DNA of 64,000 bases from Paenibacillus sp. BIC5C1 (GCF_032399705.1 NZ_CP135922.1:186001-250000), one strand, 5' to 3'. Positions 9,218-21,144 are shown, counted from the first letter of the stretch. Notes: generated by a model from the letters alone, not told the origin. Translations and numbers: made by a program.

Positions 9218-10761
9218 TGACAGCTCCAAAACCTGTAGCGCTGATCATTATGGACGGCTTTGGTCTTCGTAACACGGAGGAAGGCAACGCGGTAGCGCAA
9301 GCCAAAAAACCGAACTATGACCGTTTTATGAGCCAATTCCCACACACAACTCTCACTGCTTGCGGTGAAGCTGTAGGTTTGCCTGAAGGGCAAATGGGGA
9401 ACTCCGAGGTAGGTCACCTGAACATTGGTGCCGGCCGGATCGTATACCAGGATTTGACTCGTATCTCCAAATCGATTCGTGACGGTGAGTTTTTCGATAA
9501 CGAAACACTCGTTAAAGCTGTTCGCGAAGCGAAACAAAGCGGTAAAAAGCTCCATTTGTATGGTTTGTTGTCCGATGGCGGCGTACATAGTCACATCGAC
9601 CACTTGTTCGCTATGCTGGATCTCGCCAAAAAAGAAGAAATGAATGACGTATACATTCATGCCTTCATGGATGGCCGTGATGTTATGCCAGACAGCGGTA
9701 AAGAGTTCATGCAGAAGCTGATTGCCAAAATCGAGGAAGTCGGTGTAGGACAAATCGCAACGGTTCAAGGTCGCTACTATGCGATGGACCGTGACAAACG
9801 TTGGGAACGTGTTGAGAAATCATATCGTGCCATCGTTTATGGTGATGGACCAAAATACACTGATCCACTCAAAGCGGTTGAAGAATCGTATGAAAAATCC
9901 GTATTTGACGAATTCGTTGAACCAACGGTTATTGTTAAAGCGGATGGCCAGCCGGTAGGTTTGGTGGAGAGCGGCGATTCCGTCATTTTCCTCAACTTCC
10001 GTCCTGACCGTGCGATCCAACTGTCGCAAGTATTCACGAACCAGGATTTCCGTGGTTTCGACCGTGGTCCGAAGTTCCCTGTGGGCTTGCACTTTGTGTG
10101 TCTGACCTTGTTCAGCGAGACCGTTGAAGGTTATGTGGCGTACTCGCCTAAAAACCTCGACAACACGCTGGGTGAAGTCCTGGTACAAAACAACAAGAAA
10201 CAATTGCGTATTGCAGAAACCGAGAAATACCCGCACGTAACCTTCTTCTTCAGCGGCGGCCGTGATGTTGAGCTTCCAGGCGAAACACGTGTGCTGATCA
10301 ACTCACCAAAAGTTGCAACGTACGACTTGCAACCAGAGATGAGCGCGTATGAAGTAGCTGACGCATGTGTTCGCGAGATTGAAGCTGACAAACATGATGC
10401 CATCATTCTGAACTTTGCTAACCCTGATATGGTTGGACACTCCGGCATGCTGGAGCCGACGATTAAGGCAGTAGAAGTAACAGACGAATGCATGGGCCGT
10501 GTTGTGGATGCAGTTCTTGCTAAAGGCGGCGTTGTGCTGATTACTGCGGATCATGGTAACGCGGATATGGTGTTCGATGAGCAAGGACGTCCGTTCACGG
10601 CTCACACAACGAACCCGGTTCCATTCATCGTTACAGATGCGAACGTTACCCTGCGTGAAGGCGGAATCCTCGCGGATATCGCTCCAACGATTCTTGACTT
10701 GATGCAATTGCCTAAACCGGCTGAAATGACAGGTACATCTGTCATCGCTACCCGTAAATAA
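9217..10761 (+). CDS. gpmI: 2,3-bisphosphoglycerate-independent phosphoglycerate mutase
   Basis: Manganese-dependent mutase converting 3- to 2-phosphoglycerate; the Bacillus form is pH-sensitive and matters in sporulation. 514 aa. Alkaline-phosphatase-fold metal site LIIMDGFG at the N terminus, catalytic Ser63 in [14 protein letters not shown], inserted phosphotransferase domain with [11 protein letters not shown] and [12 protein letters not shown], then the C-terminal metal residues in [12 protein letters not shown] and [11 protein letters not shown]. Overlaps tpiA by one base. Confidence 0.98.
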
Positions 10762-12286
<1,525 letters not shown>

Positions 12287-12337
12287 GTTGTCTTACGACA
12301 ACTCACGGGCAAGTCGGGTAACCGGCTTGTCTTTTTT
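12287..12337 (+). terminator. Terminator of the glycolytic operon
   Basis: Two hairpins in tandem: AGTTGTC-TTAC-GACAACT, then GGCAAGTCGG-GTAA-CCGGCTTGTC followed by six T. Confidence 0.92.
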
Positions 12338-12504
12338 ATTAAGTTGATTTTTAATTGCTCGAGATTAAAAAGGTTGAAAATGTTGGCGGTATCTCAGTAA
12401 ATGAGGAAATGCCACTACTTGTATCACGTTAATAGCTGTGTTACAATTAAAGTAACTGTTTTTATGGTGAGATGTTATGCCCACATGGGTAGGAGGTGGA
12501 AAGA

Positions 12505-12738
12505 ATGGATATTGCTTTGAAATTGCTGCTCGTGGTGTTTTCGATCGGTCTAATCACTGTAGTATTGCTGCAGCACGGGAAAAGCGCTGGTTTGGCGGGT
12601 GCCATCTCCGGTGGTGCGGAACATCTTTTCGGTAAAACGAAAGCGCGCGGACTGGATCTTTTCTTGCAACGTGCAACAGTTGTACTGGGTGCAGGATTCT
12701 TCATTTTGTCTATCATCGTTACGGTTGTCTCCAAGTAA
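12505..12738 (+). CDS. secG: Preprotein translocase subunit SecG
   Basis: Small membrane subunit of the SecYEG channel. 77 aa; two transmembrane helices (residues about 3-22 and 54-74) joined by the conserved cytoplasmic loop [20 protein letters not shown]. The ATG at 12505 has AGGAGG eight bases upstream. As in Bacillus it sits between eno and rnr-smpB-ssrA. Confidence 0.96.
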   Translation: MDIALKLLLVVFSIGLITVVLLQHGKSAGLAGAISGGAEHLFGKTKARGLDLFLQRATVVLGAGFFILSIIVTVVSK

Positions 12739-12794
12739 GAGCTGGAGTTTCTTATGTAACGCGATAGTTTCGAGCAATGAACGCTTGAATGATT

Positions 12795-12827
12795 AACCTT
12801 CGTTTCGAGAAGAAACGGAGGTTTTTT
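12795..12827 (+). terminator. Rho-independent terminator after secG
   Basis: 12-bp stem AACCTTCGTTTC/GAAACGGAGGTT with one wobble and a six-T tail. Confidence 0.93.
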
Positions 12828-13190
12828 AATAAATTCATCCATGACCAGTCTTTCCCAATGAACCACATGATTCCGATCTTCGATTTCTTCTCACTTCCGT
12901 TCGGTTACCTTCCTACATATTCGCCCTGTTCTGGGCCGTTTCTTTTCTGTCTATTCGAGAGCAAAACACATGTAGCATAAATGCTGTTATGATGCATGAA
13001 AGCGCGGTTATGCAATGGGCCATGCATGCTTGGTTTATTTTGCAGGGTACGGATGCGCCGGATTGAATTCGTGTATACTAGGGTATGAGATAGTGAGGCC
13101 TGTGTTAAACGGCTTTTCTACTTGTAAGGTTTCCGATACATAGAGAGATGAGACAAGATTACACTTTTATGTTTCCCGAGGTGATTATTA
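12828..13190 (+). other. Untranslated region before rnr
   Basis: No gene supported. A TATACT box at about 13074 could be the -10 of rnr, but I see no convincing -35. GAGGTG precedes the rnr start. Confidence 0.5.
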
Positions 13191-15968
13191 ATGATAACAG
13201 AACAACAATTGCTCGACTTCATGCGGGAAACCGCTTATAAACCGATGACTTATCAGGAACTGGAACAGCACTTCGAGATTGAGGATGCGGCTGATTTCAA
13301 AGCCTTTTTGATTATGCTTAATACGCTGGAGGAGTCCGGCAAAATTCTACTGACCCGCAACAACCGTTATGGCATGCCGGAACGCATGGATTTGGTACGC
13401 GGACGTTTGCAGGCTCATGCGAAGGGGTTTGCTTTCCTCATCCCTGAGGATCGGGAGCACCCGGATGTGTACATCCACGCTAATGACATGAAAAGCGCGA
13501 TGAATGGCGATACAGTATTTGTTAAAGTGACCTCTCAAGGTCCTTCCGGTGGGCGTTTGGAGGGTGAGATTGTCCGTATTGTTACCCGTGCGGTCACGCA
13601 AGTGGTCGGTGTATTCCAAAGCCACGAGGTTTATGGTTTCGTCATTCCGGACGATAAGCGGATTAACCGAGATATCTTCATCCCACGTACGAACTTTAAT
13701 GGAGCTGTAGATGGGCAAAAAGTTGTTGCAAAAATTATCAGCTATCCAGAGGGCCGGGCAGCAGCAGAAGGTGAAGTGATCGAGATTCTTGGTCATAAGG
13801 ATGAACCGGGTATCGATATCCTGTCTGTAATCCGTAAACATCAGCTGCCTGAAGCCTTCCCGGATGAAGTGGTGGAAGAGGCCGAAAAAGCACCGGATGC
13901 CATTACGGAAGAAGAGATTATTCAGCAGGGGCGTCGCGATCTGCGTGGACTGAATATCGTTACGATTGATGGTGAAGACGCCAAGGATTTGGATGACGCT
14001 GTCAACGTGGAGAAGCTGCCAAACGGTAATTATCGTCTGGGCGTTCATATTGCCGATGTAGGCTATTATGTGAAGGAAAACTCCAAGTTGGACCAGGAAG
14101 CGTACAACCGCGGATGCAGCGTGTATCTAGTGGACCGTGTTATTCCGATGCTTCCGCAACGCCTGTCCAATGGGATTTGTAGTTTGAATCCACAGGTAGA
14201 TCGCTTGACGTTATCTTGTGAGATGGAGTTCAACGACCAGATGAAGGTTGTGAAACACGACATTTTCACAAGTGTGATCAAGACCAAAGAGCGGATGACG
14301 TATTCCAACGTTCGTAAAATTCTTGAAGGTGAAGAGCCTGAATTGTTGGAGCGTTACAAGGATCTGGTGGACGATTTCCATCTGATGAAAGAGATTGCTT
14401 TGAAGCTTCGTGCGATGCGTATGCGCCGCGGTGCGGTTGACTTTGATTTTGAAGAATCCAAAATCATCGTGGATGCAGAATGCAAACCAGTGGATATCGT
14501 GAAACGGGAGCGTTCCATTGCGGAACAAATCATTGAGGAATTCATGCTGGCAGCCAATGAAACGGTAGCAGAGCATTTCCACTGGTTGAAGGTTCCGTTC
14601 ATCTATCGTGTGCATGAAGATCCAGATCAGGAAAAACTGCAAAATTTTCTCGCCTTTGCGGCGAATTTCGGACACCATGTCAAAGGACGTGGCAACGCGG
14701 TTCATCCACGGGCGCTTCAATCCCTGCTTGAGGATATAAACGGAACGAAGGAACAGACGGTTATCAGTACAATGATGCTGCGTTCCATGAAACAGGCGAA
14801 GTATGATTCCGAGATGTCCGGTCACTTTGGTCTGGCGGCAGAGTTCTACAGTCACTTTACATCACCGATCCGTCGTTATCCCGACCTCGTCATTCACCGT
14901 GTCATTCGGGAAGTGATTGAGAACAATGGGGCTTTGCCTGAGAACCGTCAGGAGTATTTGGCTGGTCGTATGGCCGATATTGCGCAGCAGTCTTCGGAGC
15001 GCGAGCGTGTGGCGGTTGAAGCTGAGCGGGATACAGAGAAAATGAAGAAAGCTGAGTACATGCTTGATAAAGTCGGGGAAGAGTTCGAAGGCATGATCAG
15101 CAGTGTAACCAGCTTCGGTATGTTCATTGAACTGGAGAATACGGTAGAAGGTTTGATTCGCCTGAGTGCACTCACAGACGACTATTACCATTTTGACGAT
15201 CAACATATGGCTCTGATTGGCGAACGTACCTCTAAAGTCTTCCGCATCGGTGATGAAGTGAAGATTCGCGTGGCGCGTGTAAGCATGGAAGAGTACACAA
15301 TTGACTTTGAAATGGTCGACATGAAACCTCGCGGCGAACGTCCAGGTGGCTTCAGTGGCGGACGTGGCGGTAAAGGTGGCCGTCCTGCTGGTGGCGGCGG
15401 ACGCGGCGGCGCGAAGAGTGGTTCTGGTGGATTCAGTGGCTCGCGTGGTGGTAAAGGCGCCCCTACTGGTGCTGGAGGCAGCCGTGGTGGCAGATCTGCA
15501 GATGAGAGCAGCAAAGGCGGACGTGGCGGTCGTAGCGGAGCTTCGAACACAGCGGGAAGCGCGGGTGGCAAAGGTGGCGGCAAACCGAGAGGTGAGCGTC
15601 GTGCTGGAGATGCCAGCGGAGCAACTGGCCGTAGCAAGGGAGCGGTAAGCTTTGGTTTCGGCTCGGGCAAAGGTGGTTATAGCTCTACAGCGGGTGGCCA
15701 GGAAGGCACTTCAACTGGTGGACAAGGGAATGGTCTGAACAGTGGCAGCAGTCGCGGTGAAGGTAGCTTCAAATCCGGTAAAGGCGGAGGTAAAGGTGGC
15801 AAAGGCGGTAGTGGACGCAAAAACACCTCACCTAGCGGTGTGTTTATCGGAGAAGGAGCTACACCGGGCGGTGTCCAGGAAGGCGGAGCACCACGCCGTA
15901 AGCGCAAAAAGAATAAAGGTGCATCTGCCAACGGAACGGCGGCTTTTGTACGGAAGAAGAAAAAGTAA
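13191..15968 (+). CDS. rnr: Ribonuclease R with a long glycine-rich C-terminal tail
   Basis: Processive 3'-5' exoribonuclease that degrades structured RNA and acts with SmpB-tmRNA in quality control. 925 aa against about 780-810 for most Firmicute enzymes. Residues about 1-70 form the winged helix ([12 protein letters not shown]), about 75-235 the two cold-shock domains ([18 protein letters not shown]), about 260-590 the RNB domain with the catalytic acidic cluster [13 protein letters not shown], and about 630-710 the S1 domain ([15 protein letters not shown]). From residue about 712 to the end is a low-complexity tail rich in Gly, Arg, Ser and Lys ([16 protein letters not shown] repeats), ending RKRKKNK ... 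RKKKK. Basic tails are known in RNase R, but this RGG-like length is unusual. Confidence 0.97.
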   Translation: MITEQQLLDFMRETAYKPMTYQELEQHFEIEDAADFKAFLIMLNTLEESGKILLTRNNRYGMPERMDLVRGRLQAHAKGFAFLIPEDREHPDVYIHANDMKSAMNGDTVFVKVTSQGPSGGRLEGEIVRIVTRAVTQVVGVFQSHEVYGFVIPDDKRINRDIFIPRTNFNGAVDGQKVVAKIISYPEGRAAAEGEVIEILGHKDEPGIDILSVIRKHQLPEAFPDEVVEEAEKAPDAITEEEIIQQGRRDLRGLNIVTIDGEDAKDLDDAVNVEKLPNGNYRLGVHIADVGYYVKENSKLDQEAYNRGCSVYLVDRVIPMLPQRLSNGICSLNPQVDRLTLSCEMEFNDQMKVVKHDIFTSVIKTKERMTYSNVRKILEGEEPELLERYKDLVDDFHLMKEIALKLRAMRMRRGAVDFDFEESKIIVDAECKPVDIVKRERSIAEQIIEEFMLAANETVAEHFHWLKVPFIYRVHEDPDQEKLQNFLAFAANFGHHVKGRGNAVHPRALQSLLEDINGTKEQTVISTMMLRSMKQAKYDSEMSGHFGLAAEFYSHFTSPIRRYPDLVIHRVIREVIENNGALPENRQEYLAGRMADIAQQSSERERVAVEAERDTEKMKKAEYMLDKVGEEFEGMISSVTSFGMFIELENTVEGLIRLSALTDDYYHFDDQHMALIGERTSKVFRIGDEVKIRVARVSMEEYTIDFEMVDMKPRGERPGGFSGGRGGKGGRPAGGGGRGGAKSGSGGFSGSRGGKGAPTGAGGSRGGRSADESSKGGRGGRSGASNTAGSAGGKGGGKPRGERRAGDASGATGRSKGAVSFGFGSGKGGYSSTAGGQEGTSTGGQGNGLNSGSSRGEGSFKSGKGGGKGGKGGSGRKNTSPSGVFIGEGATPGGVQEGGAPRRKRKKNKGASANGTAAFVRKKKK

Positions 15969-16004
15969 TCGCGTTTCGCTGAGCATGAAATGAGTGTAAT
16001 GAGA

Positions 16005-16032
16005 AGAGGCGGCGCAGACCGCCTCTTTCTTG
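16005..16032 (+). terminator. Rho-independent terminator after rnr
   Basis: AGAGGCGG-CGCAGA-CCGCCTCT followed by a T-rich tail. Confidence 0.9.
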
Positions 16033-16148
16033 ATTTTAACAGCGGTCCTTGCTACAATTAAGGTCTGGCATGTGGTACCTGAGGAAATGTGTGGTGCGCT
16101 GCTGTAGAGCATAGGTACCGGCTTATTTTACGGAGAAGGAGTGAGGAC

Positions 16149-16631
16149 ATGGGCAAGAATGATGGACAGAGTAAAGTGCTTGCACAGAATAAAAAGGCTT
16201 CCCATGACTACTTCATTGAAGATACGTATGAAGCGGGCATGGTGCTTACCGGAACGGAGATTAAATCTCTTCGTAACGGCCGTGCGAATATTGGCGATGC
16301 ATTTGCCACAATTCGGAACGGTGAGATTCATATTCACAATATGCATATTAGTCCTTTTGAACAAGGGAACCGTCATAATCCAATTGATCCAACACGTACA
16401 CGCAAGCTGTTGATGCATAAAGTGCAGATTCACAAGTTGCTAGGGTTGTCGAAGCAGGACGGATACAGTATTGTACCGCTAAAGATCTATATTCGTAACG
16501 GGTATGCCAAGCTATTGCTCGGTCTGGGTAAAGGTAAGAAGCAGTACGATAAACGGGAGTCTGCTGCAAAACGCGATGCACAACGCGATATTCAACGGGT
16601 ACTGCGCGAGAAGCAAAAAGTTGCTCGTTGA
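16149..16631 (+). CDS. smpB: SsrA-binding protein SmpB
   Basis: Binds the tRNA-like part of tmRNA and brings it to stalled ribosomes. 160 aa from the ATG at 16149 (GGAGTGAGG upstream). Motifs: [16 protein letters not shown] at the N terminus, [35 protein letters not shown], and the basic C-terminal helix that reads the mRNA channel ([14 protein letters not shown]). Placed upstream of its partner ssrA. Confidence 0.98.
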   Translation: MGKNDGQSKVLAQNKKASHDYFIEDTYEAGMVLTGTEIKSLRNGRANIGDAFATIRNGEIHIHNMHISPFEQGNRHNPIDPTRTRKLLMHKVQIHKLLGLSKQDGYSIVPLKIYIRNGYAKLLLGLGKGKKQYDKRESAAKRDAQRDIQRVLREKQKVAR

Positions 16632-16700
16632 TTGGGTTGCTATGTGTTGAATTGCGCATGGTAGTTGGTGTGAGGCGCGAGTGATGTTAGAAATTTGGAT

Positions 16701-16742
16701 CTCAAGTTTTGCCCGTAATGGGGTGGAGCTTGGGTTTTTTAA
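16701..16742 (+). terminator. Rho-independent terminator after smpB
   Basis: CTCAAGTTTTGCCC-GTAAT-GGGGTGGAGCTTGGG, a 14-bp stem rich in G-U pairs, with a T run. Confidence 0.85.
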
Positions 16743-17171
16743 TTTGATTAGAGATTCATTGTTAGGGGGCGCGGTGTAATGAGTTTAACGCATCACGCAG
16801 ACCTGCGTGCGGGTAAATCTTTCAGATTATTGTGCCAGTTATGGTGTGAGATACACCCGTTGTTGCCGTACCATGTAAAAATTGATTGTGAGTAGTACCG
16901 TTAAACTTTTTTTGATGATTGCTGGAAAGAATCGTTGCAGTATGTTTGCTGATGGCTGTGTAGTTTGTTCGGATCGTGGGTAAGATAGTTAAGAAAAGTT
17001 GTTCATGCTCATGAATTGTCTGCACCTCGGTACTCAACTTTACTTCCCTTGAGGGACGCGGTATAATATGTAGACGCTTGAGCATCATATGTGTGTTGGT
17101 TAAACTTGCACAGTTGCTCAGCATGTTGGATCGTCTTCCAGCAATCTATACTATATCGGTGATTGGTCCTG
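16743..17171. other. Intergenic region between smpB and the ssrA promoter
   Basis: No supported gene. An open frame of 38 codons from an ATG at 16779 has an AGGGGG upstream but no recognisable product; a 100-codon minus-strand frame has no ribosome site. Confidence 0.5.
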
Positions 17172-17180
17172 TGTTATGAT
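17172..17180 (+). promoter_or_regulatory. ssrA promoter (extended -10)
   Basis: TG-T-TATGAT extended -10 element about 120 bp before mature tmRNA. The intervening precursor contains a 10-bp inverted repeat ACATCTTTTT/AAAAAGATGT (17218-17247), probably a folded 5' leader. Confidence 0.55.
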
Positions 17181-17300
17181 GTTCTTGTAGCAGACAGGAA
17201 TGCCGAGTTTGAAAGAAACATCTTTTTACCTTGGAGGAAAAAGATGTGTAGCACCTTTGCTCCGTATTCACGGATTAATCCTGGAGCCCTTCTTATATGA

Positions 17301-17662
17301 GGGGGCGTTTATGGATTCGACGGGGATAGTTCGAGCATGGGTAGCGGGTAGTGGGGACGCGTCCACTTCATCAACGCTAAAGCCTATTAAACGGCAAACA
17401 ACAAACAAACTACGCTTTCGCAGCCTAAGAAACTGTGTGCGTGCTTCTAACCTGCATCGCCCATGTGACAGGATTAGGGGCTAACAAGTAGTGGGATACG
17501 CTGTCACATCTCCGCCTGGGGTGTGCTGAAGAAGACAATCAGGCTGACCCAACGTATAGCCGGTTACGGGGCGATACTCGGGTGACATCAAAACTGTGAC
17601 TACACCCGTAGAAGCTTATGTGTCGTTATCTTCGGACAGGGGTTCGACTCCCCTCGCCTCCA
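17301..17662 (+). ncRNA. ssrA: Transfer-messenger RNA (tmRNA, SsrA)
   Basis: Rescues stalled ribosomes and tags nascent proteins for ClpXP. The 5' end GGGGGCG pairs with the 3' end CGCCTCC (discriminator A, CCA not encoded), giving the tRNA-like acceptor; the 5' TATGGATTCGACGGG and 3' GGTTCGACTCCCC (T arm) are diagnostic. The tag frame is GGC at 17393 to TAA at 17426-17428, encoding GKQQTNYAFAA after the alanine from alanyl-tmRNA, with the ClpXP signal ending in FAA. The last 28 bases belong to the attachment core shared with the right end of the integrated element, so this 3' end may have been restored by integration. Confidence 0.97.
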
Positions 17663-17665
17663 TTA
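17635..17665 (+). repeat. attL: left 31-bp attachment core (3' end of ssrA)
   Basis: Identical over 31 bases to 32103-32133; it spans the T arm and acceptor 3' strand of tmRNA plus TTA. The bases on either side differ between the copies, which fixes the core limits. Confidence 0.95.
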
Positions 17666-17667
17666 AA

Positions 17668-17695
17668 AAAACCCGCTCACTGAGCGGGTTTTTGC
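17668..17695 (+). terminator. Element-borne terminator for ssrA
   Basis: AACCCGCTCA/CTGAGCGGGTT hairpin with A and T tracts, immediately inside attL. It ends ssrA transcription in the integrated state; the presumed original terminator lies beyond attR. Confidence 0.9.
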
Positions 17696-17802
17696 TTTAT
17701 ACGTTAGAGTTATGTAGACATGTAATAGACTACTTATGGAAAAAATGATTTTTGGATATCAATTAGAGACATTTCGTCTATAATGATTTTCGAAGGGTTC
17801 TT

Positions 17803-18888
17803 TTATTGTGACAATAAGTGGTGATTTTCTAAAATCCTTAATAGATGATTTACAGTTTTTTCGCTCATTCTGGCTTCACTTAGTACTTCTTTTGCACAAG
17901 TGAAGAAAGAATCTTTTGATGTTGGTAAAATTTGGGATATTAACATTGACTTGAATTCATTTATATGAATTATGTTCAGCAAAACTCCCTTACTGCGTGC
18001 TTCCAGAATAATTATTTCTTTTGTACTATCGACTAGTTCAGCTCTAGGACCCATAATAAAAGTGAACCGTGGGCAATTATTTTCAGCAGCTTTATTTACT
18101 GCATGCTGGACATCTATTCTACTGAATAACTTGTCTTTTGCTTCGATTGCATATATCAAAGATCCGTTATGATATACATCGACATCACCAATCTCTTTGG
18201 AGGATGAACCAGATTGATTTACAATATGTGTTTCGACAATGTTTTCCCCTATAAGTGATTGAGAATGTAATTTCAATAAAGAACCTATTACTAATACTAA
18301 ATTTTCTCCACCAAACGATTCAGAAATTATAGCTTCTAGGACTTGGTCTAATTCTATATAAGTCAGCTCTCGTGTAGTTTGTAATGAGATTAATTCCTCT
18401 TTCTCATTTCCGATTTGAATTAAAATGTATAGGGAGTGTGCTAGAGCTATAAGGGCTTTGTCACTTGTGTCTATAAGGGGAAGTAACTTGCATAATAACT
18501 CTAGAGTCTCCCTATCTTTACCTCCCCTAACTGCATTATGTATACTTAGTTCTTCAAAACGAGCTGGATTATTCAAAAAAGGTTCGTTAGAAAGTCCTAA
18601 AGCACCTTTTAGGTGATCCCGTTCAAACTTGACTAAAACTTTATGGCATAATGTTCGTGCGTCGTATGCACCCTGCAATTTGGATTTCTTTTGAAGACAT
18701 AATGGGTTAATGGTAGGATCAGTGGCTTTCGCTAAGAAGGCATTAACCATGATATACTTATATGTTTTATTGCTTCCTTTCAAAACCATACTGATAATAT
18801 TACTATCTTGTTGATTGGGGGTAACTTTTAATTGTTTGACATGATCCAAAGTCGTGAGCAAAATTTTATTAGCTAAATCATAATTCAT
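17803..18888 (-). CDS. Type II restriction endonuclease, SacI-like family
   Basis: Nuclease of a type II restriction-modification system. 361 aa from the ATG at 18888, which follows AGAGAGG by 11 bases; an in-frame GTG at 18900 would give 365 aa. The N-terminal half has the block I associate with the SacI family (YDARTLCHKVLV, GLSNEPFLNNPARFEEL). In the 365-aa numbering a PD-(D/E)XK core is visible: Asp239/Asp241 in GDVDVY, Glu253 and Lys255 in AIEAKDK. Divergent from a cytosine-5 methyltransferase 104 bp away, the usual layout. SacI cuts GAGCTC; whether this enzyme shares that site is inference from family resemblance recalled, not searched. Confidence 0.8.
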   Translation of the reverse strand: MNYDLANKILLTTLDHVKQLKVTPNQQDSNIISMVLKGSNKTYKYIMVNAFLAKATDPTINPLCLQKKSKLQGAYDARTLCHKVLVKFERDHLKGALGLSNEPFLNNPARFEELSIHNAVRGGKDRETLELLCKLLPLIDTSDKALIALAHSLYILIQIGNEKEELISLQTTRELTYIELDQVLEAIISESFGGENLVLVIGSLLKLHSQSLIGENIVETHIVNQSGSSSKEIGDVDVYHNGSLIYAIEAKDKLFSRIDVQHAVNKAAENNCPRFTFIMGPRAELVDSTKEIIILEARSKGVLLNIIHINEFKSMLISQILPTSKDSFFTCAKEVLSEARMSEKTVNHLLRILENHHLLSQ

Positions 18889-18992
18889 AATTTGAAACAC
18901 CTCTCTTGGATTTGGATTGATTTACTTATAAATTTAAGTATTATGTCTAGTATAATTTAATTATAACATTAATAAGATAAGAGGTATTAAAT

Positions 18993-20111
18993 ATGGTACA
19001 AAAACATAGATGCATATCATTATTTTCTGGTGCAGGTGGCATGGATGTGGGTTTTAAAAGTGCTGGAGTAGATGTTATCTGGGCAAACGAAATGGACAAG
19101 GATGCATGCGCTACATTTAGAGAAAATCATAAAGAGACATTGCTTAGGGAGGGGGATATCCTTCAGTACATGGATGAACTTACTTCTCTGAAAGATATAG
19201 ATATTATATTTGGGGGTCCACCATGTCAAGGGTTTTCTGTGGCAGGTAAAATGGATCCTACTGATGAACGGAGTAAGTTGATTTGGACTTTTATGGATGC
19301 TGTAAGAATAGTTAGACCAAAAGCATTCATTCTTGAGAATGTCAAAGCTCTCGCTGCTTTGGAAAAGTGGAGACCAGTAAGAGAAAAAATTATAAGTTAT
19401 GCCTCTGATTTAGGATATGTTTGTTATCCAGTGTTATTAAATGCATCTCATTACGGTGTTCCTCAAAAGAGAGAAAGAGTATTCTTTATTGGATTTCTCA
19501 ATAATGAACCTGGATTAGAAAATTTAATATCTAGAATAATTACGCACCAAAAAAAACCAAAATCAATTCGTGAAACACTCATATCTTTAGGGCCGGCTGG
19601 TAGTGAAACTAACCCTTTAACTTGTACCGCTAAAATAACACTAGCTACAAAGCCTATAATGCGAAAATCACCATATGCGGGAATGATTTTTAATGGTATG
19701 GGGAGACCTTTAGATATTGATAATTTTGCAAATACTCTTCCTGCTTCAATGGGAGGGAACAAAACGCCAATAATTGATGAAGTATTACTTCATAACAGTA
19801 GGGATAATAATTGGATCGAAGATTATCATAAATCTCTTATTAATAACCAAGTTGCTCCCCAGTTTGAAGAAGCACCATCTAGATTGCGAAGAATAACTAT
19901 AAATGAAGCGGCTTTAATACAGACTTTCCCTAAAGATTATATTTTTAGAGGAAGTAAAACCTCTATATATAAGCAAATTGGGAATGCCGTTCCATGTTTG
20001 TTGGCAGAGGCTGTAGCAAGAGCTGTAGTGGAGGAATTGAATAGTAGACAAACAGTTTCGAGTAATGATGAACCTAGGCAATTATGTTTAGAAGAATATA
20101 TAAATGTTTAA
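18993..20111 (+). CDS. DNA (cytosine-5-)-methyltransferase, partner of the SacI-like nuclease
   Basis: Modifies cytosine within the recognition site and protects host and element DNA. 372 aa, close to the family norm. Motif I LFSGAGGMDVGF (SAM binding), motif IV GGPPCQGFS with catalytic Cys78, motif VI ILENVKAL, motif VIII QKRERVFFIG, and motif X QIGNAVPCLLAEAVA near the C terminus; the region between VIII and X is the target-recognition part. The ATG follows AGAGGT. Codons are AT-rich like the rest of the element. A terminator follows after about 155 bp. Confidence 0.93.
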   Translation: MVQKHRCISLFSGAGGMDVGFKSAGVDVIWANEMDKDACATFRENHKETLLREGDILQYMDELTSLKDIDIIFGGPPCQGFSVAGKMDPTDERSKLIWTFMDAVRIVRPKAFILENVKALAALEKWRPVREKIISYASDLGYVCYPVLLNASHYGVPQKRERVFFIGFLNNEPGLENLISRIITHQKKPKSIRETLISLGPAGSETNPLTCTAKITLATKPIMRKSPYAGMIFNGMGRPLDIDNFANTLPASMGGNKTPIIDEVLLHNSRDNNWIEDYHKSLINNQVAPQFEEAPSRLRRITINEAALIQTFPKDYIFRGSKTSIYKQIGNAVPCLLAEAVARAVVEELNSRQTVSSNDEPRQLCLEEYINV

Positions 20112-20267
20112 AACTTGGACAAAGAGGATCACAAAAAAACTATTTTGTAAATGAAGTAGCCTAGACGGAAGAACTTATAGCTTACGTAAGAGAGCATTCT
20201 TCGCCAAAGAGAATATATATTATAATAAGGATACCTATTAGATTAGGTCTCTCTGTTAATATAAATT

Positions 20268-20303
20268 AAGAACGCCTAACCTTTGTGAGTAGGCGTTCTT
20301 TGA
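20268..20303 (+). terminator. Rho-independent terminator after the methyltransferase
   Basis: AAGAACGCCTA/TAGGCGTTCTT stem with a short T-rich tail; the A/T tracts on both sides allow bidirectional use. Confidence 0.85.
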
Positions 20304-20896
20304 TATAAATAAATTTTTAAGTTGACAAAGAAAGTCTACATAATGGAGTTCCCCTAATCAATTTACAACGAGTTTTTGAAATAAAATCACTTTAACTCAG
20401 TCTTTATTTGAATGGTAGGATTGTTATTTGATTTATGAGTTAATGAGTCGCCTTCCTTCCATACTCTGAGCTTATAGATGTTACAGAGCAGGAATTAATA
20501 TTCGTGAGGCACTGCAAATTGCTGTTATATTCTTATACCTAATATTAATTATCTAGCTACTAATAATATGAATAAAAATTCCGTATATTGGGAAAAGAGT
20601 ATCGTTACAGCGTAAAAGAACATATTATATGCTTGTATCATAATACAAAAATCATATAGATCAAAAGAAGACGATCTCTATAGATTCTTTACAATGCTAT
20701 TGTTCATCCAAGGGAAGTTGTTTAAAGGTGCGATAAAATGATGATCTTGAATCTCTATTATATGTTCTCATTCCTATCCTAGCGCTAATCCTACACCTCC
20801 TAATATTACTGATCGTTAAATAGTTGCCGGAAACATCATAGCAATAGATTTATTGGATCACTTAATTATTGCTGGTAATCGATACTATAGCTTGAA
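20304..20896. other. AT-rich non-coding stretch of the element
   Basis: About 590 bases without a supportable gene on either strand. On the minus strand an AGGAGGTG (about 20796) precedes short frames, but none has convincing spacing or length. It may be decayed sequence or hold regulatory sites. Confidence 0.5.
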
Positions 20897-20928
20897 GGAA
20901 CACGGACATATGTGACGTGTTCTTTTAT
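20897..20928 (+). terminator. Hairpin with T-tail in front of the small-ORF pair
   Basis: GGAACACG/CGTGTTC stem then TTTT, ending about eight bases before the ribosome site of the next ORF. It may stop upstream transcription or attenuate the small-ORF transcript. Confidence 0.7.
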
Positions 20929-20952
20929 TTTATGTAAAGGAGGTGAGGAAAC

Positions 20953-21132
20953 TTGATTAAAAGGCCTGTATCAGTAATCGTAGAGACATTAAATGTGGCA
21001 TCAGGGACAATAGTTGGTGGGGCTACAGGTGCAGCTGTTGGGACACTGGTTTTACCGGGAACTGGGACAGCGCTAGGTTACATCTTGGGGGCTAGTGTGG
21101 GTATTTCAGTTGCGACCAAGTCTAAAAAGTAG
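20953..21132 (+). CDS. Small glycine-zipper membrane protein (59 aa)
   Basis: Not recognised. TTG start behind an excellent AAAGGAGGTGAGG ribosome site. After a short MIKRPVSVIVETLN start the peptide is almost wholly hydrophobic and Gly-rich with repeated small-xxx-small spacing (GTIVGGATGAAVGTL, GTGTALGYILGASVG) and ends in a basic KSKK. This suggests one or two membrane-inserting glycine-zipper helices, as in some small toxins, holin-like proteins and bacteriocins. A second small ORF follows 12 bases later in the same transcript. Function unknown; a toxin or pore role is inference only. Confidence 0.7.
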   Translation: MIKRPVSVIVETLNVASGTIVGGATGAAVGTLVLPGTGTALGYILGASVGISVATKSKK

Positions 21133-21144
21133 GAGAGTGATAAA

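Noticed and set aside
15200..15931. Pro-rich minus-strand frames opposite the rnr tail
   Set aside because: Mirror image of the Gly-rich coding tail of RNase R; no start signal.
16822..17124. 100-codon minus-strand frame between smpB and ssrA
   Set aside because: No ribosome site and a His/Thr-rich low-information product.
17200..17484. 94-codon frame crossing the ssrA start
   Set aside because: Runs through mature tmRNA, whose structure and tag frame are unambiguous.
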